From Conchocele bisecta (taxonomy: Eukaryota > Mollusca > Bivalvia > Lucinida > Thyasiridae), in contig CM055274.1 of assembly GCA_029237695.1 (NCBI GenBank), positions 18,341,505 through 18,405,504 of the forward strand: DNA of 64,000 nucleotides, read 5' to 3'. The position numbers and the translations under genes were made by a program. Every line of letters begins with the position of its first letter. The stretch's first letter is position 1. Positions 32,535 through 44,329 of this stretch are shown piece by piece. Below the pieces are notes generated by a model. That model was given only the letters and a program-made list of their open reading frames with translations, was not told where the DNA came from and did no database searches.

Positions 32535-33080
32535 ATGTATAAAGTCGACTTTCCATGGAGGGTATTATGCAGATGGTTTAGAAGTCAATTGAAGCATATT
32601 TGTTAATCATGTGCATATGCTTATTGTGCGCATGTTCATTTGGAGGTAATACTATTATTTTATATGAATACCTTGATATGACAGCCGAAACATGATCATG
32701 TGTAACAGAACCATATGCGTACAACCCAAAATGTTCCAATTGACACCGAGACTGTCTGAATAATACACGTCATGAAAAATATCCTTTGTAACTGTAAAAT
32801 GTGCTTAATACGTGTTTATGTTGATTACAACTATAACAGCACACAAGAACACATACCTATTGTCATGTGCAGATACGTGGTAACCAAACCAAACTTGTTC
32901 TTAAACGGTTGATCATGCTTTGATTTGAGAAGTGGAGCTTTTGGGTTTTGTGACCAGTCTATATACTGATTCACTAGCAGTCTTTTATATTCTATACAGT
33001 TTGCCAGATAATGTACATGGTGCCTGTTTCATTGACTAAATGACAAACAGTGTAGACTCCGATCAGACTGCAGACATGTA
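32535..33080. other. 3-prime non-coding part of E1
   Basis: AT-rich sequence; a diverged P1-like segment lies at 32,935-33,078. Confidence 0.4.
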
Positions 33081-33082
33081 GG

Positions 33083-33600
33083 CCGAGCTGGGGCCAACAG
33101 GTCTCATGACACAGCCCCGTGCAGGCACCGGGGCGGGATCAACTGATCCTGAGAATAGTGCTGCAGTAGCCATTGCTTGTCGTAAAAGGCGACTAAACTG
33201 GCTTAACGATTGGGTTCATACTTTCCGGAACCCACTATACCGGATTTGGCCGTCATGTACATTTTTGGCTTTCTTGTATGTGAGAGTTGAGTCGGGCTAT
33301 GCCCCATATATAAAAGTAAGATTAACACTAATCCTATTACTTTTAGGGGATGGGATAAATGATGCTGGTGTGGCGAGGGCCTGGCACCAGATCAGGTTGT
33401 TCTAATTTCAGGACTGAATATATATTTTGATTGTAAATATTGAGTTCTGAAGTTGGGATTTAGCCCCTTGGACAGGTGGATACGGGACTCGACCCCGTTG
33501 ACCCGTCTGCGTGTAGACTCCCTGAGGCTTGTACCTCTATGTCAGAAAAGCGGACGTTAAACCCTATTCACTCACTCACTCACTCACTCACTCACTCATG
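33083..33600 (+). repeat. ACTC-tailed SINE carrying another repeat inside
   Basis: The body has GTCGTAAAAGGCGACTAAA and GCGGACGTTAAACCC. It ends in CACT repeats at 33,567-33,598, a layout typical of tRNA-type SINEs. The 33,220-33,440 part is the dispersed CCTGGCACCAGAT segment in inverse orientation, apparently inserted into the SINE. Confidence 0.65.
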
Positions 33601-33633
33601 ACACATCAGCCAATTTTTTCAGTCACATCCACA

Positions 33634-33858
33634 TGTGTAAACAATAGGGTTTATGGATTTTGCGACCATTGTAGATCCAGATCAGCCTGTGCATCTGCAC
33701 AGTCTGATCAGATTCTGCACTGGTCACCATTATATCACTGAAACACAAGTCATGCTTCTGACAAGGAATACAATTGTCATCAGGCTACAGGAGTGTGGTA
33801 TTTGATCAAGATCTAGACTAGTCACAATTCCGATAAACCCCATTACTCAGTCACATCA
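33634..33858. repeat. MITE-like repeat, family P1
   Basis: Complete copy, nested within E1. Confidence 0.65.
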
Positions 33859-34009
33859 ACATGTTTAGTGTTGGAACTTGGATGTGAACATGGGTTCTGA
33901 AATAATGTATTTCGTGTTAGTCCTAATTGAAGGCTACGACTCATAGTGGCTAGTGTACTAGTCATCGGAACCATATTATTGCATATGTGGCACTTTTCCA
34001 TTGTATTTA

Positions 34010-34515
34010 TCGCCAATTTTATGAAAATAGCGACATAAATGGCGGCCATATTGGACCTTGATTGGGTATCTATAGCTGGACAGCACTGGAAATGATTCCA
34101 TTGCATTCCTCATATGGCAAAACATGGGTATGGTCACCAAAATTGTACATCTACCATAATCCAATCAAACACTTTACTCGATTTTTATATTTTGGTGAAA
34201 TTGGCAGCCATTTTGAATTTTTTGTCACATTATTAAAGTCGTACACCATTGGACATGGTTTTATTGAATTCCTAGTATGCCAAAACATTGGTATAGACAC
34301 CAAATTCGTGTTTCTAGCACAATCCAATACAAAGTTCTAGCCCTTGACCTATGTTCATGGCGGCCATCTTGGATTTATGCAAATTACGCACTTTCCCCAG
34401 GTGGGAATTTCGGGGAATTTTTTCCTGAGTAACAGCACACCCATCTGAACTCATCTGAGCCCAAACTTGCTTATTATCGAAAATGTCTGGGTCTTCGTCA
34501 ATTTATACTGTACTA
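34010..34515 (-). repeat. Right terminal inverted repeat of E1
   Basis: Complement of the left repeat, longer because it holds an additional diverged unit (34,200-34,300, with CATGGTTTTATTGAATTCCT). It ends TACTGTACTA. Confidence 0.8.
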
Positions 34516-34617
34516 CCAGCCGTTACGCTACATTTAAACGTTTATCTATTATTTTCCCGTTAAACATTACACACCATACAATTGTTTGCACACAGCGCAT
34601 ATCTGGATCTGCGTTGT

Positions 34618-35165
34618 TAACCCTTTGAACCAGAAAGCCCGCTATAGCGGTTTATGCAAACAGTGCAGATCATGTAGCCGATTTCATCAACATTGCAAAG
34701 TATACTTTAGTAGCAAAGTATACTTTGAGGGAGAAATTTTCAATTTTATGATAAATTTATTCATTTTTATTATACTGAATTTATTACATTATCACAGCCA
34801 ATTTGGCTGTGATAATGTAATAAATTCAGTATAAAAATACTTTTAATCATGAAATATATGCATTTGTTAGTTCTATTTGAAATAATGCATTTCAGGAAAA
34901 ATAAATGATTACTCCCTCAAAGTATACTTTGCTAGTAAAGTTTACTTTGCAATGTTGATGGAATAGGCTACATATGAGCCGGCTCGTAACGAGCCGTCCA
35001 TCAGGATCTTGCCTCTTTTTGAAAGTAATTTTCCTATTTTTGAGAACAAAATATACACCCTTTTCATAAATGGACCATTCTCAAAAATAATGTTGTGACG
35101 ATTGGACTGGTTGAAAAATTAACATATCTGAATCCATTCCAGTTACTTAGGGCTGAAAGAGTTAA
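34618..35165. repeat. P2 repeat split by a P3 insertion
   Basis: GTTAACCCTTTGAACC at 34,617 and the CTTAGGGCTGAAAGAGTTAA end at 35,163 are the P2 termini. A complete P3 lies between GTGCAGATCAT and ATATGAGCCGGCTCG. Confidence 0.7.
34674..34971. repeat. MITE-like repeat, family P3, nested in P2
   Basis: Terminal repeats GTAGCC...GGCTAC. The central hairpin of about 70 bp (TATACTGAATTTATTACATT and complement) is the best preserved of the four P3 copies. Confidence 0.75.
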
Positions 35166-35273
35166 TGCCCGTGTTTTGATGAATGAAATAGGAATAGCCC
35201 ATGTGAGTTACAGGGAGTAACGAGAACTGGTATTGTCGGAGATTGTGAGATTGTCAGTTGAGAAATTGTCCTA

Positions 35274-35524
35274 ACATGAGACACGCCATGTGATATTGTA
35301 CCTTCGGACATCTGTGTAAATTCATGAAATACGATGACCAAATTTACGATATTTTCCGTAAATGGCGTCAAAAGTTGACGAAATTTGCAATGTATATTCC
35401 GCATGTATCTGACCATTTTGTCAACTGTCGACTTTATTTATGAAAAATATTGTAAATTTTGTAAACGTATTTAATGAAATGACGCAAATGTCTGAAGGTA
35501 CAAAATCACATGGCGTGTCTCATA
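35274..35524. repeat. MITE-like inverted-repeat element, family P9
   Basis: ATGAGACACGCCATGTGAT at the left is inverted as ATCACATGGCGTGTCTCAT at the right, enclosing a weak foldback. Confidence 0.7.
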
Positions 35525-35867
35525 ATATATTATAAGCCGGCACATTTGATTATCGATCTATTTAACATAATGAAAACGCGGTACACAACACACTGTATTG
35601 TTTGATTTTCGACTCGAACATAACTTCCGGGAACACATTCGCTACAAAACAAAAGTGCAATAGTACAGAACAATAGTGCCGACTTTCTCGCGTTATTCTG
35701 CATACTTATAAAGTTGGCAAGATATTTAAATTTACTTATATTTCATAAACACGCAAAATAGTAATTGACACATATTTACATTTGTAATCAAATTACTGAA
35801 AGTACTGAAGATAGGATACTACACGATTAAACTAGATTGATTGAGTGATTGTTGGTGTTGCATTTTC

Positions 35868-36047
35868 AGTAACGCTTAAAGCGATGGAAACGACAATTGT
35901 CGTCTGCTGTTTTAAATATTTTTATATTTTCTCCTCAAAAACATACTGAGACGATTCTATTGCGCTGCCAAAACAGGTTTTTAAAGAGATTAAAATATAC
36001 AAAATGAGCAGACGGCAATTTTCTTTTTCAGCGCTTTAATGGTTAAG
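35868..36047. repeat. Diverged P7 repeat
   Basis: CAATTGTCGTCTGCTGTTT start and an inverted AGCAGACGGCAATTTTC end around a decayed hairpin. Confidence 0.5.
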
Positions 36048-36074
36048 GGGTAAACTATTGATATGACACAAGTA

Positions 36075-38205
36075 TATGGAAGGTAATATCCGCCATAATT
36101 CTATTAGGCTTGATGCTTGCTTGCTGATGACATTCTAAGTTCTATCCGTCTTATTACAATTCTATGTGGCTTGATGCTTGCTGACTGGTGCCATTACAAC
36201 TTACTTTCATGCTATTTTATTCGTCATTCGCGGTTATGACATTTGAAATCGTCTTGGTTGTAGTCTAAATTGCATGTGCATTTATTCATTCGCACTGTTT
36301 CAATGCGATTGTGTTGATTACATTCTAAGTGGCTTGATGCTTCAGTCTTAGTGACATCCGGAGTTCCATTATTGATTATTGCATCGCTGTTTTGCCTTGC
36401 GTTTTGTTACCTCGCTAAGCCACGCCCCTTGACAACAATAATTGCAACAGTAATTTTGGGAACAACCATTATGACGCCAGGTGCTCTGCTAAAACTTAAA
36501 ATAGTTTTCCCTAAAATGATTTAATATGCTGGTACCCGTCCTACAATGCGTTGCTCTCTAAATTGGTTCCATGTCCCTAACGGCGTTGATGTAGATTGAT
36601 GCCGCCTTTTCTGTTGCGCCATATTTAGGTTAAAATACACCAAATAGTTTTACTGTATAATTTAACCGAATCCCAGCTAGTCTTTCCTACTTTCACTATT
36701 CGTATGGATGCTGTGGGACCAACCTCGTCATGTCCCCAAATATTGTTTACATTATTTGGCCACGGAAACTCCGTTTACATCATGTGACCAACAGGCTCAG
36801 TGTTTTCTTTTAAATGCTTCAAATATACTGAAAACTGGTGTTGAAAACATCCCAACAACTGGGTAGTAATGGATCAAGATTTGCAAGCAAACTGTGTATG
36901 TGACCTTAAAACACCCGGACTATTTTTTATGCCGGATGCCGGACTACGTTTGCATGCTCAATTTCCTTAACCTTAAACCTAGAGTGCTACATGACAGGTT
37001 ATAATATAGGGAGACATGTTTTTCTTTATTCTTTCAATCTGACATTTTTCTGGCAAAATGAACATTGATTTACCATTACCAGACGTACTGATTTACATTA
37101 TTAAAATTTTTATATTAAACGCTAAATGCCAGTTTGATATCAGGGGCGATAACCGGGTTTCCTTAAAATGATAACGGGAGCAACTATTTATTCCATTTAT
37201 TTATTTTTTGATGTGCAATATCATACTTTATGATATGTCGATAAAAATATTTTATTTACATATGGAACTAGCTTGATACCAACACGAGTCTCTATAAGTA
37301 CACTAAAGATTACTAAATAAATATATCTGTGTAGCTGGCACTCGTAATTTTTTAAAGTGGTGGACTAGTTGCAATTATGCACTTATTTAAGTTCCATAAA
37401 GAAAAGTTTGTACCTACTAGATGGGATCCCAGCTTCAACAATAATTACATTTGTAAATCTATATTTTAATTAGTCAAGATCCAGAGCAGAATGGGTGCAG
37501 GTTATTGGAAATTAGGTCCCACAACATCCATAAGAAAAATGAAAGTAGCAGAGAATAGCAAAATGTGTGGTAATGGGTTAGTGTTTTAAGGAAAATCAAT
37601 GGTGGTGAGAGACTGGCCTTATTGGATGGATTCGGTTACAGTATATAGTAAAACTATTTGGTGTCTTCTAACCTATACTGTGATAATTTGTGGGTGAAAT
37701 CTTATCAACACCGGCATGGGAGGTGTGCCTCAAACAGCCAATCACATTTCGTACTATTGTTTATTCGTCGGAGGATTCCTAACATTGACAGCAGTGCCAT
37801 CTGGCGTCATAATGAGGCACTATATCACCAATATCGGCTTGTGACTTGATGCTTTCTGCTTGCGGTTTTCCGCTTTCGGGCTGTGGCTTGATGCTTACTT
37901 CCTGCGGGTTTGTCCTTGCTGCTTTCGGCCTTATTCAAAGTGCTAAGTTATTTGTTCTTACTTTTGCAAATGCTTAGTGCAATAAAACAGGGGCACGAAT
38001 AAGGACGTATCAATAAGTGTAAATAAGACGAATGAACAAAGCAATCAGCAGAATGGACATATAAGAAAGACAAATACAATTACAACAAGCAGATTTCAAA
38101 TGTAATAAATACAATGACGAATGAAATAACATGAATATAAGTTGTAATGTCATCAGCACGCAAGCATCAAGTCACATATAATTATGGCGGATATTACCTT
38201 CCATA
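36075..38205. mobile_element. Non-coding 2.1-kb inverted-repeat DNA element
   Basis: TATGGAAGGTAATATCCGCC at 36,075 is inverted as GGCGGATATTACCTTCCATA ending at 38,205, with similarity over about 180 bp. Both sides carry CAAGTA (36,069-36,074 and 38,206-38,211), a 6-bp target duplication. A second inner inverted pair (36,629-36,720 and 37,520-37,671, CACCAAATAGTTTTACT) and a nested P4 repeat occupy the middle. GCTTGATGCTTGCTT-like motifs recur near both ends. No transposase frame is present. Confidence 0.75.
36988..37428. repeat. P4 repeat, nested
   Basis: Interior GATATCAGGGGCGATAACCG and the TTTGTACCTACTAGATGGG end match P4 copies at 41,052 and 43,438. Confidence 0.6.
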
Positions 38206-38211
38206 CAAGTA

Positions 38212-39355
38212 CAGTATGCACTGCGACAGTATGTAACAAAACATTCAACAACATTACAGATTATACATAGCAATATCCGAATGATACTGTAACAAATATA
38301 CACACAAGACATCACCAATTCAAGTATCAATACAGATTCCAGATATCTATGATCATTATAGATATATTGAAAACTGATTGAAGAGCAATAGTTACAAGAA
38401 TTCCGCCACGGAAGCGGTGTCGCGCCTGAAAGTGCCTTGTCGGTACAAAACAATGTTGTAGCAGGATTTTTGTTAAAGTTTCTGCATCACTTTGACATCG
38501 CCATGTTTATTTCTGTTTTGTGAATGAAATAGTTGGCCCCGGATCGAGTATATTAAAACACGTGTAAACATTCGACATGATTGACATTTGTCGATGGTGG
38601 CCAATACACGCCAACATGAGTGTCAATTCTACGTTCAGTGAAGGGGGTCAATAAGTCAGTAAGTGATACATTACAGTCAGGGAACAAATTAATGACAGTA
38701 TAACACATCCAGCGTATATTAATACCCATATTAATGCAAGTACTGAACATACGACGACAGAAGAAATTATAACAAGTTTGGGCTTCCATACATTGAACAT
38801 TTTGTCAGCGGTTTCCCCAATGACGTCATTTGTATGTTTTATCCGGTGGAGAGTATTCGGAGGGGAGTTAACTCTGCCAAAAACTATAGTCTGTTACTAA
38901 ATTTAGCGATTACCGCACGATTTGTAACGCAAAAGGGGGCAACTAACAACTTGAAGGCGCAACAAAATAATCCGATGTATTTTTTGTACGTAGAACATCC
39001 GTTGTTGTTATTGTTCAGTGCAAGTAGTTTTTCATAATATAATTTTCAATTAGCGGTTGCGTATGACAGTTAAACGTTGAGTAACACAATGCATTTTGTT
39101 GTTATGGTTATTCCAAGATATCACTACGGACTAGCCCATCGAGGGGGTGTAAGCCGTGGCTAACTGTCCGAGGCGATTCCAATACATAGGCTACCCTATG
39201 TGAAAATTGCTCTAAAGAGGACGTACAAATGAATGCACGGACCGTAGCGATGGATAATAAATGAGCAGTCAGTTGTCTTACGTTTCTGCAGTTGATTAAT
39301 TGATTGATTTATTTGTGCTTAACGGCCTACCAACAGCTAAGCCTATGGCCGGGAG
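38212..39355. other. No gene recognised
   Basis: Unique-looking AT-rich sequence. Open frames of 93, 78 and 67 codons show no domain or conserved context. Confidence 0.35.
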
Positions 39356-39359
39356 GGTG

Positions 39360-39587
39360 GACAACTGGGGCTCATGGGAGTTGTGACCAGTGTAGCTCCT
39401 GATCAAATTGCACACTTCTGTGGCCTGATAAGGATCTATGTTGATTGTAGAAGCATAGCGGGTCTTTCATTGATAGACTGGCGAGCAGTGCAGATCCTGA
39501 TCGGACTGTACGGATGCACAGGCTGATCTGGATCTACTATCGTCGTAAAACCCGTAAGCCCTATTTCTCAAGTCCCAGTCACAAATT
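39360..39587. repeat. MITE-like repeat, family P1
   Basis: Complete copy ending TCCCAGTCACA, in reverse orientation to that at 256. Confidence 0.6.
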
Positions 39588-40057
39588 AAGGTTTAATCTA
39601 CAATACTGGCATTCACGCCTGGTTCCATCACTTTCCATCACTAAGACAATATTGGGCAATCTGATTGCTATAAGGGTGCCTTACACTGGAACGGGATATT
39701 TTGTTCTCGGTTTGGAAAGGCTGCTAGTGTAAATTGACGGATATTTGCAGAATTAGCAATTTAGTTCTCTTACCAGGTGAGCTGATTATCTTGAATTAAT
39801 ACACATGCGTGGGTTCTACAGATAATCAAACATGGTTCGCTAAACTCACTCGTTTGATTGGCGTAAGGACCCATTCACCTATGCATTATTTCAAAGCTTG
39901 CTTGGCTAAATAATGGTATTTAATACAAAAATACTATTTTTCTATGGCAATTTAACATGGAAATGATATACAAACTATAAAGAAAACAAAAGTTAAATTT
40001 TGAAAATCATTCATTATTTCAGAATTAAAAGATGTTTCACTGTTATCCTCGTGAATG

Positions 40058-40999
40058 TTTAAAGGTGCATGCCCACTCAGTAGGTACAAAATGTTTTTTA
40101 CAGGAATGAAATAAGTGTATACTATAATTTTGTCACTATTCCACCAGTTCTAAAAATTACGAGTGCCCGCTATACATATATAATCATTTACTGTCTGTTC
40201 CACGTTTTGCTGCCGACGAACTTTTGGCTATTAAACACATTAAGTCTAAAAACTATTTAAAAGTAAATCAAGCTATCTCGCCAGGTTTCGGAGTCAATTT
40301 ACAAAAGTTTTCGTTTTTTGAGGAACAAAAGATTTTTTTGGGAAATTGACTCCCCATGTAAATGTAAATGCTTTGATTTAACGACGGCACTGGCTCGATG
40401 ACCTTGCATGTCGGGACCGCCTATTTAAGTCCCCATCCGATAGGACTAGGCTATCACGAAGGTGTCTTGCCCAAGGACACGCCGAATCGGCCAGTGTCGG
40501 GATTGGAACTCGGGACCTTTCGATCCGTAGTCCGATGCTCTACCACTGTATTGCGGCTAATTTCAGACAATTTCAGCTAATTTCACTGAACTATTGCGGC
40601 ATGTTCATTTCCCATTAGTAATACATGTATATATTTTACTGATAGTGACTCGCGGTGGTATCAGGATATTTTCATATGCAAATGAGCATGATATTTTTTA
40701 ATTATTTGTTCTAGCTAAATGCTCCACCTGGACATATACTACTTTCGACAGATTATAATTACAAAGTTTGATCATTGCACATCAACAAATAAATACAGAG
40801 AATAAATAGTAATGTTAGTTAACATTTTAAGGAAACACGATTATCGCCCCTGATATCAGTGTGAAAATTGACATCTGATATAAAATGTAAAATAATGCCA
40901 ATCAATACGTGGGGGTAATGGTGAAATAATGTTTATTTTGCCACATTATATCTGATATGAAGAACATTTTGTGCCTACTGGGTGGGCATGTACCTTTAA
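40058..40999. repeat. P4 repeat interrupted by two other repeats
   Basis: P4 ends TTTAAAGGTGCATGCCCACT and GGTGGGCATGTACCTTTAA. Within it are a P6 arm (40,190-40,355) and a tRNA-derived SINE (40,358-40,560), giving three layers of insertion. Confidence 0.65.
40358..40560 (-). repeat. tRNA-derived SINE
   Basis: The minus-strand head has GTGGTAGAGCATCGGACTAC, resembling the D-loop and anticodon arm of an arginine-type tRNA. It is followed by B-box-like GAGTTCCAATCC, then GTGTCCTTGGGCAAGACACC and the same tail as 1,949-2,177. Confidence 0.75.
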
Positions 41000-41051
41000 T
41001 CTCCTGGTAAACATCTCCACTTATATGAAACTATGATGTATCTATGAGGAT

Positions 41052-41421
41052 TTAAAGGTACATATCCACGCAGTAGACATAACATGTTCTCTATATCTGA
41101 GACATCATCTGAGACATTTTCTGGCAAAATAAACATTCATTCTCCAATACCCCACGTATTGATTGGCATTATTATACATTTTCTATCGGACGAAAATTAC
41201 AACACTGATAATAATTCAAAAATATCATGCTTCATTTGCATATGAAAATAGCCTGATACCACCGAGCGTCAATATCAGTAAATTAAACATTACTAAATGA
41301 TTAAATCTGTATAGCAGGCACTGGCAATTTTTAGAATTGATGAAATAGTGACACACTTATACACTTATTTAAATCCTATAAAGAACATGTTGTGCCTACT
41401 GAGTGAGTATGTACCTTTAAC
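41052..41421. repeat. MITE-like repeat, family P4, complete (about 370 bp)
   Basis: TTTAAAGGTACATATCCACG at the left and GTGAGTATGTACCTTTAA at the right. Interior landmarks are GAGACATTTTCTGGCAAAAT and TTCATTTGCATATGAAAATA. Confidence 0.7.
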
Positions 41422-41530
41422 ATGCAGAATTTAGAATACAATTATTATTTGACTAAATTTCGTGAAATTAAAATAAGTCTCTCATATATTTTGCTAAGTA
41501 GTAATAACAGTGGAAAATTGTGTTTTGTAT

Positions 41531-41906
41531 TGTGGCATATATTTGCCATCAAGATGTCAACATAATTTATCGCAACATGTTGACTTAAATATCATGACAT
41601 GTCAACATAACCTGATAAGTTGCCACAACAAGTCAACATAATGTGAGTTATCACAATTAGTCAACATACCGTGATAAGTTAACACAATATGTCGACATAA
41701 CGTGATAAATTAACACACACTGTCGACATAATATGATATTTTATCTCAACAAGTCGACATAACGTGATATTTATCTCAACATGGCGACTTTTGTGAACGT
41801 GATAAGTTAACACAACATGTCGACATAATGTGATATTTTATCTCAACATGTCAACATAGATTCGCGTCAGCATCTCAACAGCAAGTATATGCCACCATAG
41901 TTTTGC
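41531..41906. repeat. Inverted-repeat element filled by a 35-40 bp tandem array
   Basis: TGTGGCATATATTTGC at the left is inverted as GCAAGTATATGCCACCATA at the right. Between them about ten units carry CAACATGTCGACATAA, GTGATATTTTATCTC or GTGATAAGTTAACA. It is not CRISPR: units are diverged and there are no spacers. Confidence 0.65.
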
Positions 41907-42413
41907 AATGTTTATATATATATATATAACCATATGAGTTGACAAGTTTACTCAAAACTGACAGCCGTGTTATGGGGGTGGGGAGGGGGGTGGGGTGAAT
42001 TTTCATTTTTGTACTGACTGTATAGTGTCAGATTGCCTTTGAAATATTTTGAAAATAGATACATTTACAAATAAAATAATAATTTGGCAATTTATTTCAG
42101 GGATGGGTCCCTACTAAAAATCTGCAAACTAATTTTATCTAGCATGAACTAAAGTTGATAAATACATGTATCATGCATCCTGCATATTTTACAACCTTTT
42201 TGTATTTTTCCTGTCTTCTGCAGATTTTCAACTCAGAGACACCTGGTTTGCGAGCATTTACCAGTTGCGGAGAGACAAATAGACAATACAAGTTACAGAA
42301 AATACTGAGAAGGTATGATTTTGTTACTATGCTGGAAAATAAAATATCTGTTGTGTGAATTTAGGCCAGAAAACATAATTCCGCCGTGTCAGAAAAATAT
42401 CTGTGTGTCGGAG

Positions 42414-43120
42414 CTTTTTATGGGAATTTAGTGTTATCCTTGTCCGTTCCGTCCGTTCGTCCATCCGTCCGTCACCTACCTTGTAGCTCGTACAACTTTT
42501 AAATTATACTAGCTACAAACCTTAAACTTAGTATGTGGCTTCCTTATGATGAGTCGATGTTTGATTCGACCCCCAGGTCATGGATTATCTCCCACTTTTT
42601 TAATTAGAATTTCCCAATTTTGCATTTTAACTCGTAAAACTTTTAAACCGTACTAACTACAGACGTGAAACTTTGTATGTAGCTTCCTTATGATGAGTAG
42701 ATGCGCAAACGTTTATTTCAATTTTTGATTCGACCCCCGGGTCATGGATTATCTCCCCATTTTCGACTTCAAATTTACCAATTTTGCCTTGTAACTCGTA
42801 AAACATTTAAACTGTACTAGCTACAGATCTGAAACGTGGTATGTCGTTTCCTTATGATGAGTTGATGTGCAAAGTATTGTTTTATTCGACCCCCGGATCA
42901 TGCATTATCTCCCCCTTTTCGACTTAACATTTGGCAAGTTTGCCTTGTAACTAGTAAAACTTTTAAATCGTACTAGCTACAGACCTAAAACTTGGTATGT
43001 AGCTTCCTTATGATGAGTAGATGTGCAAAGCTTATTTCAATTTTTGCTTCGACCCCCAGGTCATGGATTATCTCCCACTTTTTGACTTAGAAATTCCCAA
43101 TTTTGCATTGTAACTTGTAA
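42414..43120. repeat. Tandem-repeat element, about 160 bp x 4
   Basis: After a CCGTCCGT-rich start come units sharing TCATGGATTATCTCCCACTT, TTGTAACTCGTAAAACTTTT and TAGCTTCCTTATGATGAGTA. Partial arrays of the same unit lie at 44,330-44,540 and 49,590-49,920. Structure resembles the pearl-like elements at 22,271. Confidence 0.65.
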
Positions 43121-43128
43121 ATGTTTTA

Positions 43129-43410
43129 AAGGTACATGCCCACTTAGTAGGCACACGCTATTCTACCAGTTCTAAAAATGACGAGTGCCTACTATAGATA
43201 TAACCATTTACCGGTAGTAATATTTATCTGTTTTTCCTTTTTTCTTTAATTCTTAACAAAAAACTGGTTTTGATAGCACATGAGAATCGTCTCCAGCGGA
43301 GACGATTCTCATGTGCTGTCAAAGCCATGTTTTTGTTGAGAAATATTGAAAATAAAACATTTCCAGCAGACGACAGCATTTAATTCAGCGTAGTAAGGAT
43401 TAAAACGATC
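43129..43410. repeat. P4 fragment joined to a P7 hairpin element
   Basis: P4 left end 43,129-43,235, then P7 with a near-perfect hairpin (43,253-43,340, GCACATGAGAATCGTCTCCA arm). Confidence 0.6.
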
Positions 43411-43437
43411 CAGCATTCCGTATATTCCGTATTCAAG

Positions 43438-44321
43438 TTAAAGGTACATGCCCACTCAGTAGGCACAAAATGTTCTTTATAGGAATTAAATAAGTGTATA
43501 ATTGTGTCATTATTCCACCAGTTCTAAAAATTACGAGTGCCCTCTATACCAATATAATAATTTAGTGATATTTATTTTACTGATAGCAGGCCCGTAGCCA
43601 GACCTGTTTTAAGGGGGGTCGTTTCGTAGGCCAAAGGGGCCTGAGGTATCTAGTGGGTCTAAAGAAGTGGACCTCGAGGCTAAAAAAGTGGACCTCGAAG
43701 CTGGGGGGGGGGGGGGCGGTCGTCCGACCGCTCCGACCCCCCCTGGCTACTGGCCTGGATAGTAACTCGCGGTGGTATCAGGCTATTTTCATATACAAGT
43801 GAGGCATGATATTTTTTTATTATTACTCTATGCATGCTGGGAAACGTGTGGGCTATAAATAGTTCAAAACTAGCGGACAAGAATTCATCATATTTTCTTG
43901 TATTTCTCTCCGTAAATATCAGGAATATGTCTTGAAATTTCAAGACATATTTACAGAGAGAAATAAAACATATACTCCTAATTCGTTTGACGGATATTTT
44001 CGCCGCTAGCATGCACAGAGTTAATATACTAATTAAATGCGTCTCCTGAAAAAATAATATTTTCCACAGATTATGAAGTATGATTATTGCACATCAAAAA
44101 ATAAATACAGATAATAAATAGTAATGTCCGTTAACATTTTAAGGACACACGGTTTATCGCCCTTGATATCAGTGTGAAAATTAACGTCTGATATAAAATG
44201 CATAATACTGCCAATCAATTTGTGAGATAGTTATGAATGAATGTATATTTTACAGAAAATGTCTCAGATGATGTCTCTCATATAAAGAACATTTTGTGCC
44301 TACTGAGCGGGCATGTACCTT
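43438..44321. repeat. P4 repeat with two nested insertions
   Basis: P4 ends TTAAAGGTACATGCCCACTC and GAGCGGGCATGTACCTT. Inside are a MITE with GGCCCGTAGCCAG / CTGGCTACTGGCC ends (43,588-43,760, with a G-run) and a palindrome with CTCTATGCATGCTGG / CTAGCATGCACAGAG ends (43,826-44,026). Confidence 0.65.
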
Positions 44322-44329
44322 GAAACTGT

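Larger units (their letters stand above)
29016..34515 (+). mobile_element. E1: long-TIR DNA transposon with XPG/FEN-like nuclease gene
   Basis: The element is exactly bounded. TAGTACAGTA at 29,016 is inverted as TACTGTACTA ending at 34,515, and each side is flanked by CCA (29,013-29,015 and 34,516-34,518). The paralogous position in copy A (GTAGCCAGCTG, CCA at 13,235-13,237) is uninterrupted, so CCA is a 3-bp target duplication. The 5.5-kb element contains inverted repeats of about 350-500 bp, a two-part gene at 29,907-32,529, and later insertions (a SINE at 33,083 and a P1 MITE at 33,634). A 3-bp duplication plus an XPG-like nuclease is what I recall of the Academ superfamily; the class is a hypothesis. 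Confidence 0.85.

Noticed and set aside
33106..33405. 99-codon plus-strand frame
   Set aside because: Lies wholly in the SINE and the dispersed repeat.
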